DNA from: DYRB01 sp963709645 | GTDB taxonomy: Bacteria > Pseudomonadota > Gammaproteobacteria > Chromatiales > Chromatiaceae | Length of the DNA: 64,000 bases | Reading direction: 5' to 3' | Assembly (NCBI GenBank): GCA_963709645.1 | Contig: CAVPXP010000007.1 | Location: 186,001 to 250,000, forward strand | Part shown: one piece after another, positions 28,237 through 36,661 of the stretch | How positions within the stretch are numbered: the stretch's first letter is position 1 | Layout: each line of letters opens with the position of its first letter | Made by a program: the position numbers and the translations under genes | Notes under the pieces: generated by a model | Told to the model about the DNA's origin: nothing | The model's input: only the letters and a program-made list of their open reading frames with translations | Database searches by the model: none

Positions 28237-29306
28237 GGCCCTTCGGAGATCCCGGTGTCCTTTGGCGGAACCGCTGCGCGTTCCGCCCTACGACTGCAGG
28301 GATTGTTCGATCGATTGTCGGCTGCGTCGCCGTGCTGTCCAGCCTGATCGCCCCGGGGCTGCGGGCCCACGAGCTGCAGCCGGGCTTCCTGGAGCTGCGG
28401 GAGGTCGCGCCCGGCCGCTACGAGACGCTCTGGAAGCAGCCCTCCGTCGGCGGGGAGCGGATGCAGATCACGCCGGTCTTCCCCGAGCACTGCCGCCAGG
28501 TCGGCGATGCCCGCACGCAGCGGGCGGGTAACGCCTGGCTGACCACGGCACGGGTCGAATGCGAGCAGGGGCTGGCGGGCCAGACCATCGCGATGGAAGG
28601 GCTTGAGTCCTTCTCCACCGATGTCCTGGTGCGGGTTCAGCACGCGGATGGGGCGGTGGAGACCCATGTCCTCAAGCCCATCGACCCGGTGGTCACGCTG
28701 CACGGTGCGGGTGAGTCGGGCCGGGGCATCGGCGCCTATCTCTATCTGGGCATCGAGCACATCCTGCTCGGCGTCGATCACCTGCTGTTCGTGCTCGGGC
28801 TGCTGCTCATCGTGGCGGACCGCTGGATGCTGGTGAAGACCATCACCGCCTTCACCGTCGCCCACAGCATCACGCTCGCGGTGGCGACCCTTGGCGTCGC
28901 CCAGGTGTCCGCCGCGCCGTTGAATGTCGCCATCGCGCTGTCCATCCTGTTCCTCGGTCCGGAGATCGTCCGCACCTGGCGGGGCGAGACCAGCCTGACC
29001 ATCCGTCACCCCTGGGTGGTGGCCTTCGCCTTCGGACTGCTGCACGGCTTCGGCTTCGCCAGCGGGCTCAAGGCCCTGGGACTGCCCCAGGGCGAGATCC
29101 CGCTGGCGCTGCTGCTGTTCAACGTCGGGGTCGAGATCGGGCAGCTCGCGTTCGTGATCCTGGTGCTCCTGCTGCTGCGTTCGTTCAGAATCCTGCAAAT
29201 CCACTGGCCGCGGCCGATCGAGCGCCTGCCCGGCTATCTGGTGGGCACCCTCGGGGCCTACTGGACCATCCAGCGCTTGGCCATCCTGTTGCGAGGGGTC
29301 TTATGA
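28233..29306 (+). CDS. HupE/UreJ-2 family membrane protein
   Basis: 357 residues. Signal-like N-terminus, an exported beta-rich segment (HELQPGFLELREVAPGRYETLW) of about 150 residues, then roughly seven membrane helices with the HupE-type motifs GIEHILLGVDHLLFVLGL and FTVAHSITLAVATL and LLHGFGFASGL, rich in intramembrane His. HupE/UreJ relatives include Ni/Co transporters, but this larger variant is of unknown substrate. Start GTG 28233 overlaps the isomerase stop; the end overlaps the next gene (ATGA). Confidence 0.8.
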   Translation: MRPFGDPGVLWRNRCAFRPTTAGIVRSIVGCVAVLSSLIAPGLRAHELQPGFLELREVAPGRYETLWKQPSVGGERMQITPVFPEHCRQVGDARTQRAGNAWLTTARVECEQGLAGQTIAMEGLESFSTDVLVRVQHADGAVETHVLKPIDPVVTLHGAGESGRGIGAYLYLGIEHILLGVDHLLFVLGLLLIVADRWMLVKTITAFTVAHSITLAVATLGVAQVSAAPLNVAIALSILFLGPEIVRTWRGETSLTIRHPWVVAFAFGLLHGFGFASGLKALGLPQGEIPLALLLFNVGVEIGQLAFVILVLLLLRSFRILQIHWPRPIERLPGYLVGTLGAYWTIQRLAILLRGVL

Positions 29307-29917
29307 GAACGCGGTTGAGCGGAATACGGCATGTGGCGCAGCGGGTCGTCTTGGGGCTCGCCCTCGGCGCCGTCTGCTCTGTGGCGCTGGCCCACCAGGA
29401 GACGGGTCAGGCGACGGGATTCGTCTCGGGTCTCTCGCACCCGGTCTCGGGGCTGGACCACGTGGTTGCGATGATCGCGGTGGGACTCTGGGGCGCCGTG
29501 CTCGGTCCGCCGGCGATCTGGGTGCTGCCGGTGGCCTTCCCCCTGGTGATGGCCTTCGGTGGGCTCATGGGCCTGCTGGGTTTCCCCCTGCCGGGCGTGG
29601 AGGTCGGCATCGCGGTCTCGGCCATCGTGCTCGGCGCCCTGGTGCTCACCGAAACCCGCCCTCCCCTCTGGCTGGCCGCCTTGGTGGTGGCGGTGTTCGC
29701 GATCTTTCATGGTCACGCCCACGGCCGGGAGCTGCCCGAAGGGACCAGCGCGCTGCTCTATAGCCTCGGCTTCGTGATGGCGACCGGGCTGCTCCATGCG
29801 GTGGGCATCCTGCTCGGGGTGGCGCACCGCTGGGACGCGGGCCGACGCCTGGTGCAGGCCGCAGGGGGCGGGGTCGCCCTCGCCGGCATCTTCTTCCTCT
29901 GGCGTTCCGTGGCGTGA
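29303..29917 (+). CDS. HupE/UreJ family protein
   Basis: 204-residue protein typical of the short HupE/UreJ family: signal peptide ending in VALAH, then GFVSGLSHPVSGLDHVVAMIAVGLWGA with the conserved HPxxGxDH motif, and FAIFHGHAHGRELPE, a His-rich loop likely to bind metal. About six membrane helices. Family members transport nickel or cobalt for hydrogenase or urease, but no such enzyme is in the window. Coupled to neighbours at both ends (ATGA and GTGA overlaps). Confidence 0.85.
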   Translation: MRTRLSGIRHVAQRVVLGLALGAVCSVALAHQETGQATGFVSGLSHPVSGLDHVVAMIAVGLWGAVLGPPAIWVLPVAFPLVMAFGGLMGLLGFPLPGVEVGIAVSAIVLGALVLTETRPPLWLAALVVAVFAIFHGHAHGRELPEGTSALLYSLGFVMATGLLHAVGILLGVAHRWDAGRRLVQAAGGGVALAGIFFLWRSVA

Positions 29918-30516
29918 ACGTCCGCGCTTGGCGATGGCTTCTGGCCGCAACCGCCGTCGGGGTCGGCGGCTCCGGCGCAGGCCCACTTGGTCGAAACGGG
30001 CTTCGGCGCCTTTTACGACGGGTTCGCCCACCTCGTCCTGACGCCCGCTGATCTGCTCGTCGTCATCGCCCTGGCCTTGCTCGCCGGCCAGCGTGGCATC
30101 CAGGCCGCACGCTGGACCCTCTTCGCCCTACCCCTCGCGTGGCTCGCAGGCGGGGTGCTGGGCGCACGCTTTCCCATCGACACCACGTTGCCGTTGCTGA
30201 CCACGCTCAGCTTCGGTCTCGCCGGGGTGCTGGTCGCCCTCGACGCGCGCCTCCACGCCGCGGCCGTCGTGGTCTTTGCGATCCTCTGCGGACTCGCGCA
30301 CGGCTACGTGAATGGGGCGACCATGTTGGCGGCGGTGCGAATCTGCTTGCCCTGACCGGCGCCGTGACCGCCGTCTTCTGTCTGGTCGCGATCCTGTCCG
30401 CCTTGGTGACCACCTTGGAGGCGGGCTGGATGCGCATCGCGGTGCGGGTGGCAGGGAGCTGGATCGCGGCCGCGGGTCTGTTGATGCTCGGCTGGCTCGC
30501 GCGCCCTCTGGGTTAA
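29914..30516 (+). pseudogene. Third HupE-like membrane protein, two compensating frameshifts
   Basis: Start GTG 29914 overlaps the preceding stop (GTGA). After one extra base at about 29974 the frame reads AQAHLVETGFGAFYDGFAHLVLTPADLLVVIALALLAG (signal cleavage, then GFAHL/TPxD motif), several membrane helices and LCGLAHGYVNGATM. One missing base at about 30325 then restores GGGANLLALTGAVTAVFCLVAIL to a TAA at 30516. Corrected length about 200 residues. Looks like a diverged HupE/UreJ paralogue. The two opposite shifts cancel, which fits sequencing error. Confidence 0.68.
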
Positions 30517-30562
30517 ACGCGATGGCGTAAGATGCGCCCTACAGCCGCACCCCGGAGAACCG

Positions 30563-33500
30563 ATGGCCAACGACGCCCTCAGCACCGCAAACGCCGCCCA
30601 GACCCCGGAGCGGACTACCGACCCCTTCCTGCTCGACACCGAGCAGATCGAGGCCCTGGCCGCGCCGGAGGTGATCCGTTCGGCCCTTCGCCATTGCAAC
30701 GACAACCGGGTTACAGCCCTGGATCACACTGGCGACGGGCTGTTCGCCGAGGTCGAGGACGCGGACTCCGAGGAAAAGCTCCAGGTCGAGATCGGGTCGA
30801 ACACCGACGGTACCCTGCTGTGCGGTTGCGACTGCCGCACCGCCGAGCCGGACGGCGACGCTGGTCTCGGGCTGTGCGTGCATGCGATCGCGGCGCTGTT
30901 TGCCTATGCCAAGGGCCAGGGCGATCAAAAGCAGCTCGCCGATGCGGTGCAAACGGCGCTGACGGAGCGCATGGCGAGAGCCCGCGCCGAGGTGCGGGCG
31001 GAGCCGCTATCGGAGTCCGCCGGGGCCGCGGGCTTCGGTCTCTGGAGCGCCCGCTCGCTGCAATCGACCACCCACTTCCCGGTGGACTACCGGGTGCACA
31101 TTCGGTCCCTGGGCCGGCGCGCCAATCATTGCACCTGTCCGGATTTTGCGACCAACCAGCTCGGCACCTGCAAGCACATCGAGGCCGTGCTGCACCGCAT
31201 CGCCAAGCGCAAGGACTTCAAGCACCTGAAGGACCTGCCGCCGCCACGCACCTGTATCTACCTGGATTGGGAGTGCGACGAGGCGCCGGTCATCCGCCTG
31301 CATCGCGGCGCGGAGACGGCCGTCGACCTGAGCCCGATGCTCGCCGAGCACTTCGACGCGACCGGCCGCTTCCGGCTGCGTGTGCCGGACGACTTCCTGC
31401 GCCTTGCCGACCAGGTCGCCGGGCGCGGCGATCTGGACATCGGCGACGACGCCCTGGGCTTCGCAAGGCGGCTCGCCGAGGACGCCGCCCGAGCCATCCG
31501 CGCCGCCGAGATCGGCGAGCAGATCCGCGCCGGCGGCGGCCGCCTACCGGACATCCGCGCCCGGCTCTATCCCTACCAGGTCGAAGGCGTCGCCTTCCTG
31601 GCCGGCCGTGGCCGGGCGCTGCTGGCGGACGACATGGGTCTCGGCAAGACCCTGCAGGCCATCACGGCCGCCTATTGGCTGCATCGCCACGACGGCGTCC
31701 AGCGCGTGCTGATCGTCTGTCCGGCCTCGCTGAAGCTGCAATGGGCCAGAGAAATCCACAAGTTCACCGGCACCGAGGCCCAAGTCATTCAAGGCCCCAC
31801 GGCGGCCCGGGGCGTGCAGTATCGCCGCGGCAGTGGCTTCTTCGTGGTCAACTACGAGTTGGTCATGCGCGATCTGTCGGTGATCAACGAGGAGCTGCGA
31901 CCAGACCTCTTGATCTTGGACGAGGCCCAGCGCATCAAGAACTGGCGCACCAAGATCGCCAGCGCGGTCAAGCGCATCGGCTCGCGCTACGCCTTCGTGC
32001 TCACCGGCACGCCACTGGAGAACCGGCTGGAGGACCTCTACAGCCTGATGCAGGTGATCGACCCGCGGGTGCTTGGCCCACTCTGGCGCTACCTGGTGGA
32101 CTTCCACATCACCGATGATCGCGGCAAGGTGCTCGGCTATCGCAACCTCTCCGAGCTGCGCCGCCGGCTGTCCGGCGTGATGCTGCGCCGCGACCGCTCG
32201 CTGGTCCGTGACCAGCTCCCGGAGCGCATCGTCAGCCGCATCGATGTGCCCATGACGGACGCACAGCTGGGCATCCATGACGACGCCGTCCACGCCGCCG
32301 GCGTGCTCGCGCAGATCATGAAGCGCCGTCCACTGACCCCGAGCGAGCAGAACCGGATGATGGCCGCCCTACAGCGGGCGCGGATGGCCTGCAACGCCGC
32401 CGGCCTGGTGGACAAGGAGACCGAAGGCTCGCCGAAACTCGACGAGCTGGAGACCATCCTCGACGAGCTGTGCCGGATGGCGGGCCTGAAGGCCGTGGTC
32501 TTCTCCCAATGGGAGCAGATGACGGCGATGGTCGAGCAGCGCGTGCGCCGCATGGGCCTGGGTGCCGTCCGGCTGCACGGCGGCGTGCCGACGGCCAAGC
32601 GCGGCGCCCTGATCGACCGCTTCCGCGACGACGACGCGGTGCAGGTCTTCATCTCCACCGATGCCGGCGGCGTCGGGCTGAACCTGCAAAACGCCGCCGT
32701 GCTGGTCAACCTGGATATCCCGTGGAACCCGGCCGTGCTCGATCAGCGCATCGCCCGCGTGCACCGTCTGGGCCAGCAGCAGAAGGTGCAGGCAATCCTT
32801 CTGGTCGCGCCGGCGTCCTACGAGGAGCGGGTGCTCGAGCTGGTCCAGGGCAAACGGCACCTGTTCGACAACGTGGTGGACCCGGACGCCACCGAGGACG
32901 TGGTCAGCGTCTCCAAACGGCTCGCCGAGGTCCTGGCCGCGGACCTGGCGAGCGAGCAGCCGCCCGAAGCGAGCGGAGGTCCAACGCCAGAGCCGGAGCC
33001 AGAGCCGGAGCCCGTGGCCGAGCGGATGATCGAAATCACCGAGCCGCCGGAACTAGTACCGGCCCCATCGGCGGCGGCCCCGTCGCCCGGCGGCGGCGAG
33101 GTCACGCGGCTGCACGAACAGGTGCGCGACTGCGTCGTCGGCCTGCAAGAGCGCTTCGGCACGCGCATCGAGCGCATCCTTGGTCAACGGCGGAGTACGA
33201 GCACCGAGTCCGCCGGCGGCCTCTTGGTGGTGCTCGACCGCGTGGACGCGCAAGACGACGCGGCCATCGACGGCCTGTCGGACGCGGTGCCCGTCGCGCT
33301 CATTGACCGGCGCACCCTGGCCAGCCTGAGTCGGCTCGGGGCCGCATCCCCCATCGCCGACGCCGAGCCCGTCTACGAGCCCAGCGCACCGCCCCCGGCA
33401 AGCACCGAGCACCCGCTCTGCCGCAAGTCCCGAGAGAACTTGCAGGCTGCGCGCCTGCTGATCCAGCAAGCGTGCCCCGGCCCGGCCCTGGACCTGCTGC

Positions 33501-33757
33501 TGGCCGCCCTGCTCGCCGCGGCCGCCCTGCGCGCCGGCCGCAATGAGCCGCCCACCCCGCAGCAGGCGGGCATCTGGCTCTACGGCGAGGCCCTTCCCGG
33601 CGGATTGCTGGACCAGAGTGATGCTGCCTTGCTGATGCGCGCCCTGGCCCTGGCGCAGGGCGCCGACGCGGTGCCCGAGCCACTGCTGTCGGCACTGGCC
33701 GAGGACGGTGCGGACTTCATTGGCAGAGCGACCGACCCCCAACCAGCCGCCGCTTGA
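30563..33757 (+). CDS. SWIM zinc-finger SNF2-family helicase
   Basis: 1064 residues. Two SWIM-like CxC...CxH fingers near the N-terminus: CGCDCR...CVHAIAAL (about 90-112) and CTCPDF...CKHIEAVL (about 190-215). The SNF2/RapA-like helicase core follows: DDMGLGKTLQAI (Walker A), VCPASLKLQW, LDEAQRIKN (DEAQ box), LTGTPLENRLEDLYSL, then the C-terminal lobe with VFSQWEQM, STDAGGVGLNLQNA and DQRIARVHRLGQ. A ~250-residue tail, after a Pro/Glu-rich linker, has a helical Ala-rich domain with no recognised fold. GGAG five bases before ATG. Probably a DNA translocase; biological role unknown. No defence genes adjoin it. Confidence 0.9.
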   Translation: MANDALSTANAAQTPERTTDPFLLDTEQIEALAAPEVIRSALRHCNDNRVTALDHTGDGLFAEVEDADSEEKLQVEIGSNTDGTLLCGCDCRTAEPDGDAGLGLCVHAIAALFAYAKGQGDQKQLADAVQTALTERMARARAEVRAEPLSESAGAAGFGLWSARSLQSTTHFPVDYRVHIRSLGRRANHCTCPDFATNQLGTCKHIEAVLHRIAKRKDFKHLKDLPPPRTCIYLDWECDEAPVIRLHRGAETAVDLSPMLAEHFDATGRFRLRVPDDFLRLADQVAGRGDLDIGDDALGFARRLAEDAARAIRAAEIGEQIRAGGGRLPDIRARLYPYQVEGVAFLAGRGRALLADDMGLGKTLQAITAAYWLHRHDGVQRVLIVCPASLKLQWAREIHKFTGTEAQVIQGPTAARGVQYRRGSGFFVVNYELVMRDLSVINEELRPDLLILDEAQRIKNWRTKIASAVKRIGSRYAFVLTGTPLENRLEDLYSLMQVIDPRVLGPLWRYLVDFHITDDRGKVLGYRNLSELRRRLSGVMLRRDRSLVRDQLPERIVSRIDVPMTDAQLGIHDDAVHAAGVLAQIMKRRPLTPSEQNRMMAALQRARMACNAAGLVDKETEGSPKLDELETILDELCRMAGLKAVVFSQWEQMTAMVEQRVRRMGLGAVRLHGGVPTAKRGALIDRFRDDDAVQVFISTDAGGVGLNLQNAAVLVNLDIPWNPAVLDQRIARVHRLGQQQKVQAILLVAPASYEERVLELVQGKRHLFDNVVDPDATEDVVSVSKRLAEVLAADLASEQPPEASGGPTPEPEPEPEPVAERMIEITEPPELVPAPSAAAPSPGGGEVTRLHEQVRDCVVGLQERFGTRIERILGQRRSTSTESAGGLLVVLDRVDAQDDAAIDGLSDAVPVALIDRRTLASLSRLGAASPIADAEPVYEPSAPPPASTEHPLCRKSRENLQAARLLIQQACPGPALDLLLAALLAAAALRAGRNEPPTPQQAGIWLYGEALPGGLLDQSDAALLMRALALAQGADAVPEPLLSALAEDGADFIGRATDPQPAAA

Positions 33758-33776
33758 CGTTGGGTTTCGCTCTCGC

Positions 33777-34793
33777 TCACCTTAAACTACTCGCGCTTGC
33801 GAGCGTCCGCGCCCGCAACTGGCCACAGCCGCCATCGATGTCCTGCCCGGCCGAGTTGCGCAGCCGTGCGACGATGCCGCGTTGCTGCAACCGGCCGACC
33901 ATCGCCGCCGCGCGCGCCCAGGAGGGGCGGCTGAAGACGAGACCCTCATTGGGGTTGTAAGGGATGAAATTCATCATGGCGTACTTGCCCGCCAGCAGTC
34001 GGGCGATGGCGTCCAGCTCTTCGTCGCTGTCGTTGATGCCTGCAAGCAAGGTCCACTGGTATTGGATCGGATAGCCGGTGGCGCGGGCATAGCCCTCGCC
34101 CAGCTCCACCAGTTCTTCCGGGTCGATGGCCGGGGCCTTCGGCAGCAGCTTCGCTCGCAGCTCCGGGCTTGCGGTGTGCAGCGACAGGGCCAGGGCTGGC
34201 TTGACGGGGCCTTGGCGCAGGCGGTGGAACACACGGCGGTCGCCGACCGTCGAGAAGACCAGGTTCTTGTGCCCGATCGCCCCGACGGTGCCCAGCAAGT
34301 CGATGGCCTCAAGCACGTTGTCCAGGTTGTGGGCCGGCTCGCCCATACCCATGAACACCACCCGGCTGACCGCCCGCCGCGCTCGCGCAAGGGCCACCTG
34401 CGCGACGATCTCGGAGCTGCTGAGCTGGCGCAACAGGCCGTCGCGGCCCGTCATGCAGAAGACGCAGCCCACAGCGCACCCGACCTGGGTCGAGACGCAC
34501 AGACCGCCGTGCGGCAGCAGGACGCTCTCCACCGTTTGCCCGTCGGCCAGCTCGACCAGGAGCCGCGCAGACCCATCCTCGGCGGGGTGTTCGGAGCACA
34601 GACGGGCAAGATCGTTCAGCTCGGCGGTCAGGGTGGGGAGCGCCTCGCGCACCCGCAGGGGCAGGAAGTCTTCGGCGCGGCGGTGGCGAGTGTCCACGGA
34701 GATGACCCGTGACCAGGCCTGGAGTACCCGCTGCTCGTGGCAGGGTTTGGCGCCAAGGGCGCGCAGACGCTGGCGGATGTGCTCAATGCGCAT
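33777..34793 (-). CDS. RlmN/Cfr-like radical SAM RNA methyltransferase
   Basis: About 338 residues. The radical SAM cluster motif is QVGCAVGCVFC (CxxxCxxC), followed by VVFMGMGEPAHNLDNV, STVGDRR, LALSLHTA and the C-terminal SAGQDIDGGCGQL, which contains the second catalytic Cys of the RlmN/Cfr mechanism. The closest function is C2 methylation of adenosine in rRNA/tRNA, but the sequence is shorter and more divergent than housekeeping RlmN, so this may be a second paralogue. A GTG start at 34826 would add 11 residues. Convergent with the SNF2 gene, 19 bases apart. Confidence 0.8.
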   Translation of the reverse strand: MRIEHIRQRLRALGAKPCHEQRVLQAWSRVISVDTRHRRAEDFLPLRVREALPTLTAELNDLARLCSEHPAEDGSARLLVELADGQTVESVLLPHGGLCVSTQVGCAVGCVFCMTGRDGLLRQLSSSEIVAQVALARARRAVSRVVFMGMGEPAHNLDNVLEAIDLLGTVGAIGHKNLVFSTVGDRRVFHRLRQGPVKPALALSLHTASPELRAKLLPKAPAIDPEELVELGEGYARATGYPIQYQWTLLAGINDSDEELDAIARLLAGKYAMMNFIPYNPNEGLVFSRPSWARAAAMVGRLQQRGIVARLRNSAGQDIDGGCGQLRARTLASASSLR

Positions 34794-35065
34794 GAGCCGA
34801 GGTGCTGACGCGGCCCCTTCGGTCACTGTGCTAAGAACCCGCGAGTTTCATGGGGTACGACATGCCACGCAGAGACTGTGATTCGCCAGTCTCAATTCCC
34901 GCCTCGCACGACGCAAGGCCGGCCACGACTATGACCTGCATCGGCGCCACGACCAACGCGCGGCGAATCTGTCCGAGCCGGGAGCAGGACCGCGACATTC
35001 CGGCGTGCATCGTCGGGCATCCCGGCACCCCCGAGGCGGTGATTGCAAGGCGCCGCTGTCTCGCG

Positions 35066-35800
35066 TCAGGACGCAGTACCGGCTTCCGGGGCTGCCGAAG
35101 GGGCGAGCGTGAAGAGTACCGCGGAGACCCGGTCGAGCTGCTGGTAGAACCGGCTGGTCCAGACCTTGACCCGCTGGCGGTCCATCAGCCCGAGTCCCGC
35201 ATCCCTGGTGTGGGCCGCAGCCCAGAGGCTGGCGTTGCCGTGGTCGATCTTGCGCATGGTCGCGGCGTGGAGGTCCGGGAGGTCTATCGACATGGCCCCC
35301 ATGCCCTGGGCCCTGGCCTGGGCGGTGGATGCGTGGTAGGCGGAAAAGTCCTTTCCGCGGCCGAAGTTCTTGACCACCACGTAGGTGGCGGCGGTGCCGT
35401 AACGGTCGAGCAGGGCATCCAGTAGGGCGATACCGTCGGCGCCGTCGTCGAGGACGTGCCAGAAAACCACCGGGACCTGTTCCTCACCCGCCAGGGCCAA
35501 GAGGTCGTTCTGGTCGATCCACCGATGCAGAGGCAGGGAGGTCTGGGCGGCCAGGTCCACCAGGATGTCGTGGTCGGCCTCCAGGGCCGCCTCCATGAGC
35601 TGGTCCGCACTTTCGAAGTCGTCCAAAACCATGGGCCGGCTGAAGTCGCCGTAGAACCGCAGCAGGGCGCCGTGTGAGCGGTCCGTATCGAAGGCCTTGA
35701 AGGGCAGCCCCTTGTCGATGTGGTACTGGGCCAGCAGCCGTGCCAGGACGGACTTGCCGACCCCGCCCTTTTCCCCGCCGACGAAGTGGATCTTACTCAT
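35066..35800 (-). CDS. ParA/MobD/TraL-like P-loop ATPase
   Basis: 244 residues: deviant Walker A HFVGGEKGGVGKSVLARLLAQY, AFDTDRSHGALL and ILVDLAAQTS (Walker B). The profile matches nucleotide-binding proteins annotated as MobD/TraL-like in plasmid and conjugative contexts, not chromosomal ParA. There are no conjugation genes or partner ParB nearby, so it may be a stray mobile-element gene now used otherwise. About 130 bases downstream of tpm on the same strand. Confidence 0.75.
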   Translation of the reverse strand: MSKIHFVGGEKGGVGKSVLARLLAQYHIDKGLPFKAFDTDRSHGALLRFYGDFSRPMVLDDFESADQLMEAALEADHDILVDLAAQTSLPLHRWIDQNDLLALAGEEQVPVVFWHVLDDGADGIALLDALLDRYGTAATYVVVKNFGRGKDFSAYHASTAQARAQGMGAMSIDLPDLHAATMRKIDHGNASLWAAAHTRDAGLGLMDRQRVKVWTSRFYQQLDRVSAVLFTLAPSAAPEAGTAS

Positions 35801-35930
35801 ACTGCTACCTACTTGGATTGATGAAGAGCGTTGGTGAAGATATCAAGGGGTGGACGGCCGGGCGTCCGAGCAATGGCAGGCGCATTCTCACCTCGCGCCA
35901 GCGCCCGCGGCAATGGCGCCAAAGGCCCGT

Positions 35931-36590
35931 CTAGCCTCTGGGGTGAAGCGCGTAGACGTGCTCCGTCAGGCTGGTGACCCCGCGGCTGCGAAAATTCGGG
36001 CTTTCTGCCAGGACATCGAGCTCAGCAAGGCGGCGGACGTCGAAGCGCGTCCCAAACAGGGACCGGACCTCGGCCTCTTGCACCGCGAACGGCGGCCCGG
36101 CCATCTCGGCCTGGTCATAGTCCAAGGTCACGAGCAGGCACCGGCTCTCCGGGCGGATCAACCCTTCGAGGTGCGTCACATAACGCGGCCGAAGTTCCGG
36201 CGGCAGGGCGATCAGGGACGCCCGATCATAGACAGCGGCGACCTCGCCCAGATGGGCTGTGTCCAGGTCGAAGAAATCCCCGCACAGGACCTCGATCTCA
36301 TCCAGCCGGTAGCGCCGGAAGGGCGGCTCGTCCCTCATCTCCGGGTTCAGCCCGTTGTCGCGGAACAGGGCTTCCACCGCGATTGAGCTGAGCTCCACTC
36401 CCAACACGCGGTGCCCCTGCGCCGCAAGCCACAGCAGATCCAGGCTCTTGCCGCATAGCGGGACCAGGACGCGCTCCCCCGTCCCTATCCCCAACCGCGG
36501 CCAGTGCTCCTGCAGGTGGAGGTTGATCTCGGCTAAGTGCCAGGCGATCTCCCCGCGCTGCCAACGCTGATGCCAGAACTCGGGTTGCAT
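35931..36590 (-). CDS. tpm: Thiopurine S-methyltransferase
   Basis: SAM-dependent methyltransferase family linked in bacteria to metalloid (Se/Te) methylation and resistance. 219 residues. Recognisable TPMT features: FWHQRWQRGEIAWH at the N-terminus, VLVPLCGKSLDLLWLA (SAM motif I), VLGVELSSIAVEA and AAVYDRASLIALPPELR. Start ATG 36590 is preceded by GGAG at seven bases; an upstream in-frame start at 36608 lacks support. Confidence 0.9.
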   Translation of the reverse strand: MQPEFWHQRWQRGEIAWHLAEINLHLQEHWPRLGIGTGERVLVPLCGKSLDLLWLAAQGHRVLGVELSSIAVEALFRDNGLNPEMRDEPPFRRYRLDEIEVLCGDFFDLDTAHLGEVAAVYDRASLIALPPELRPRYVTHLEGLIRPESRCLLVTLDYDQAEMAGPPFAVQEAEVRSLFGTRFDVRRLAELDVLAESPNFRSRGVTSLTEHVYALHPRG

Positions 36591-36661
36591 GGGGATCTCC
36601 GGACGCAACGATGGCGCCTGTACGCAATCCGATACCGGCGCCGCAGCGGGGGGGCCGCAAG

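Noticed and set aside
30532..32118. A plus-strand frame parallel to the SNF2 helicase
   Set aside because: It is the Arg/Pro/Gly-rich frame shadow of the helicase, which has all SNF2 motifs in its own frame.
34831..35028. A short minus-strand frame between the RlmN-like and ParA-like genes
   Set aside because: No ribosome site, no family resemblance and biased composition.
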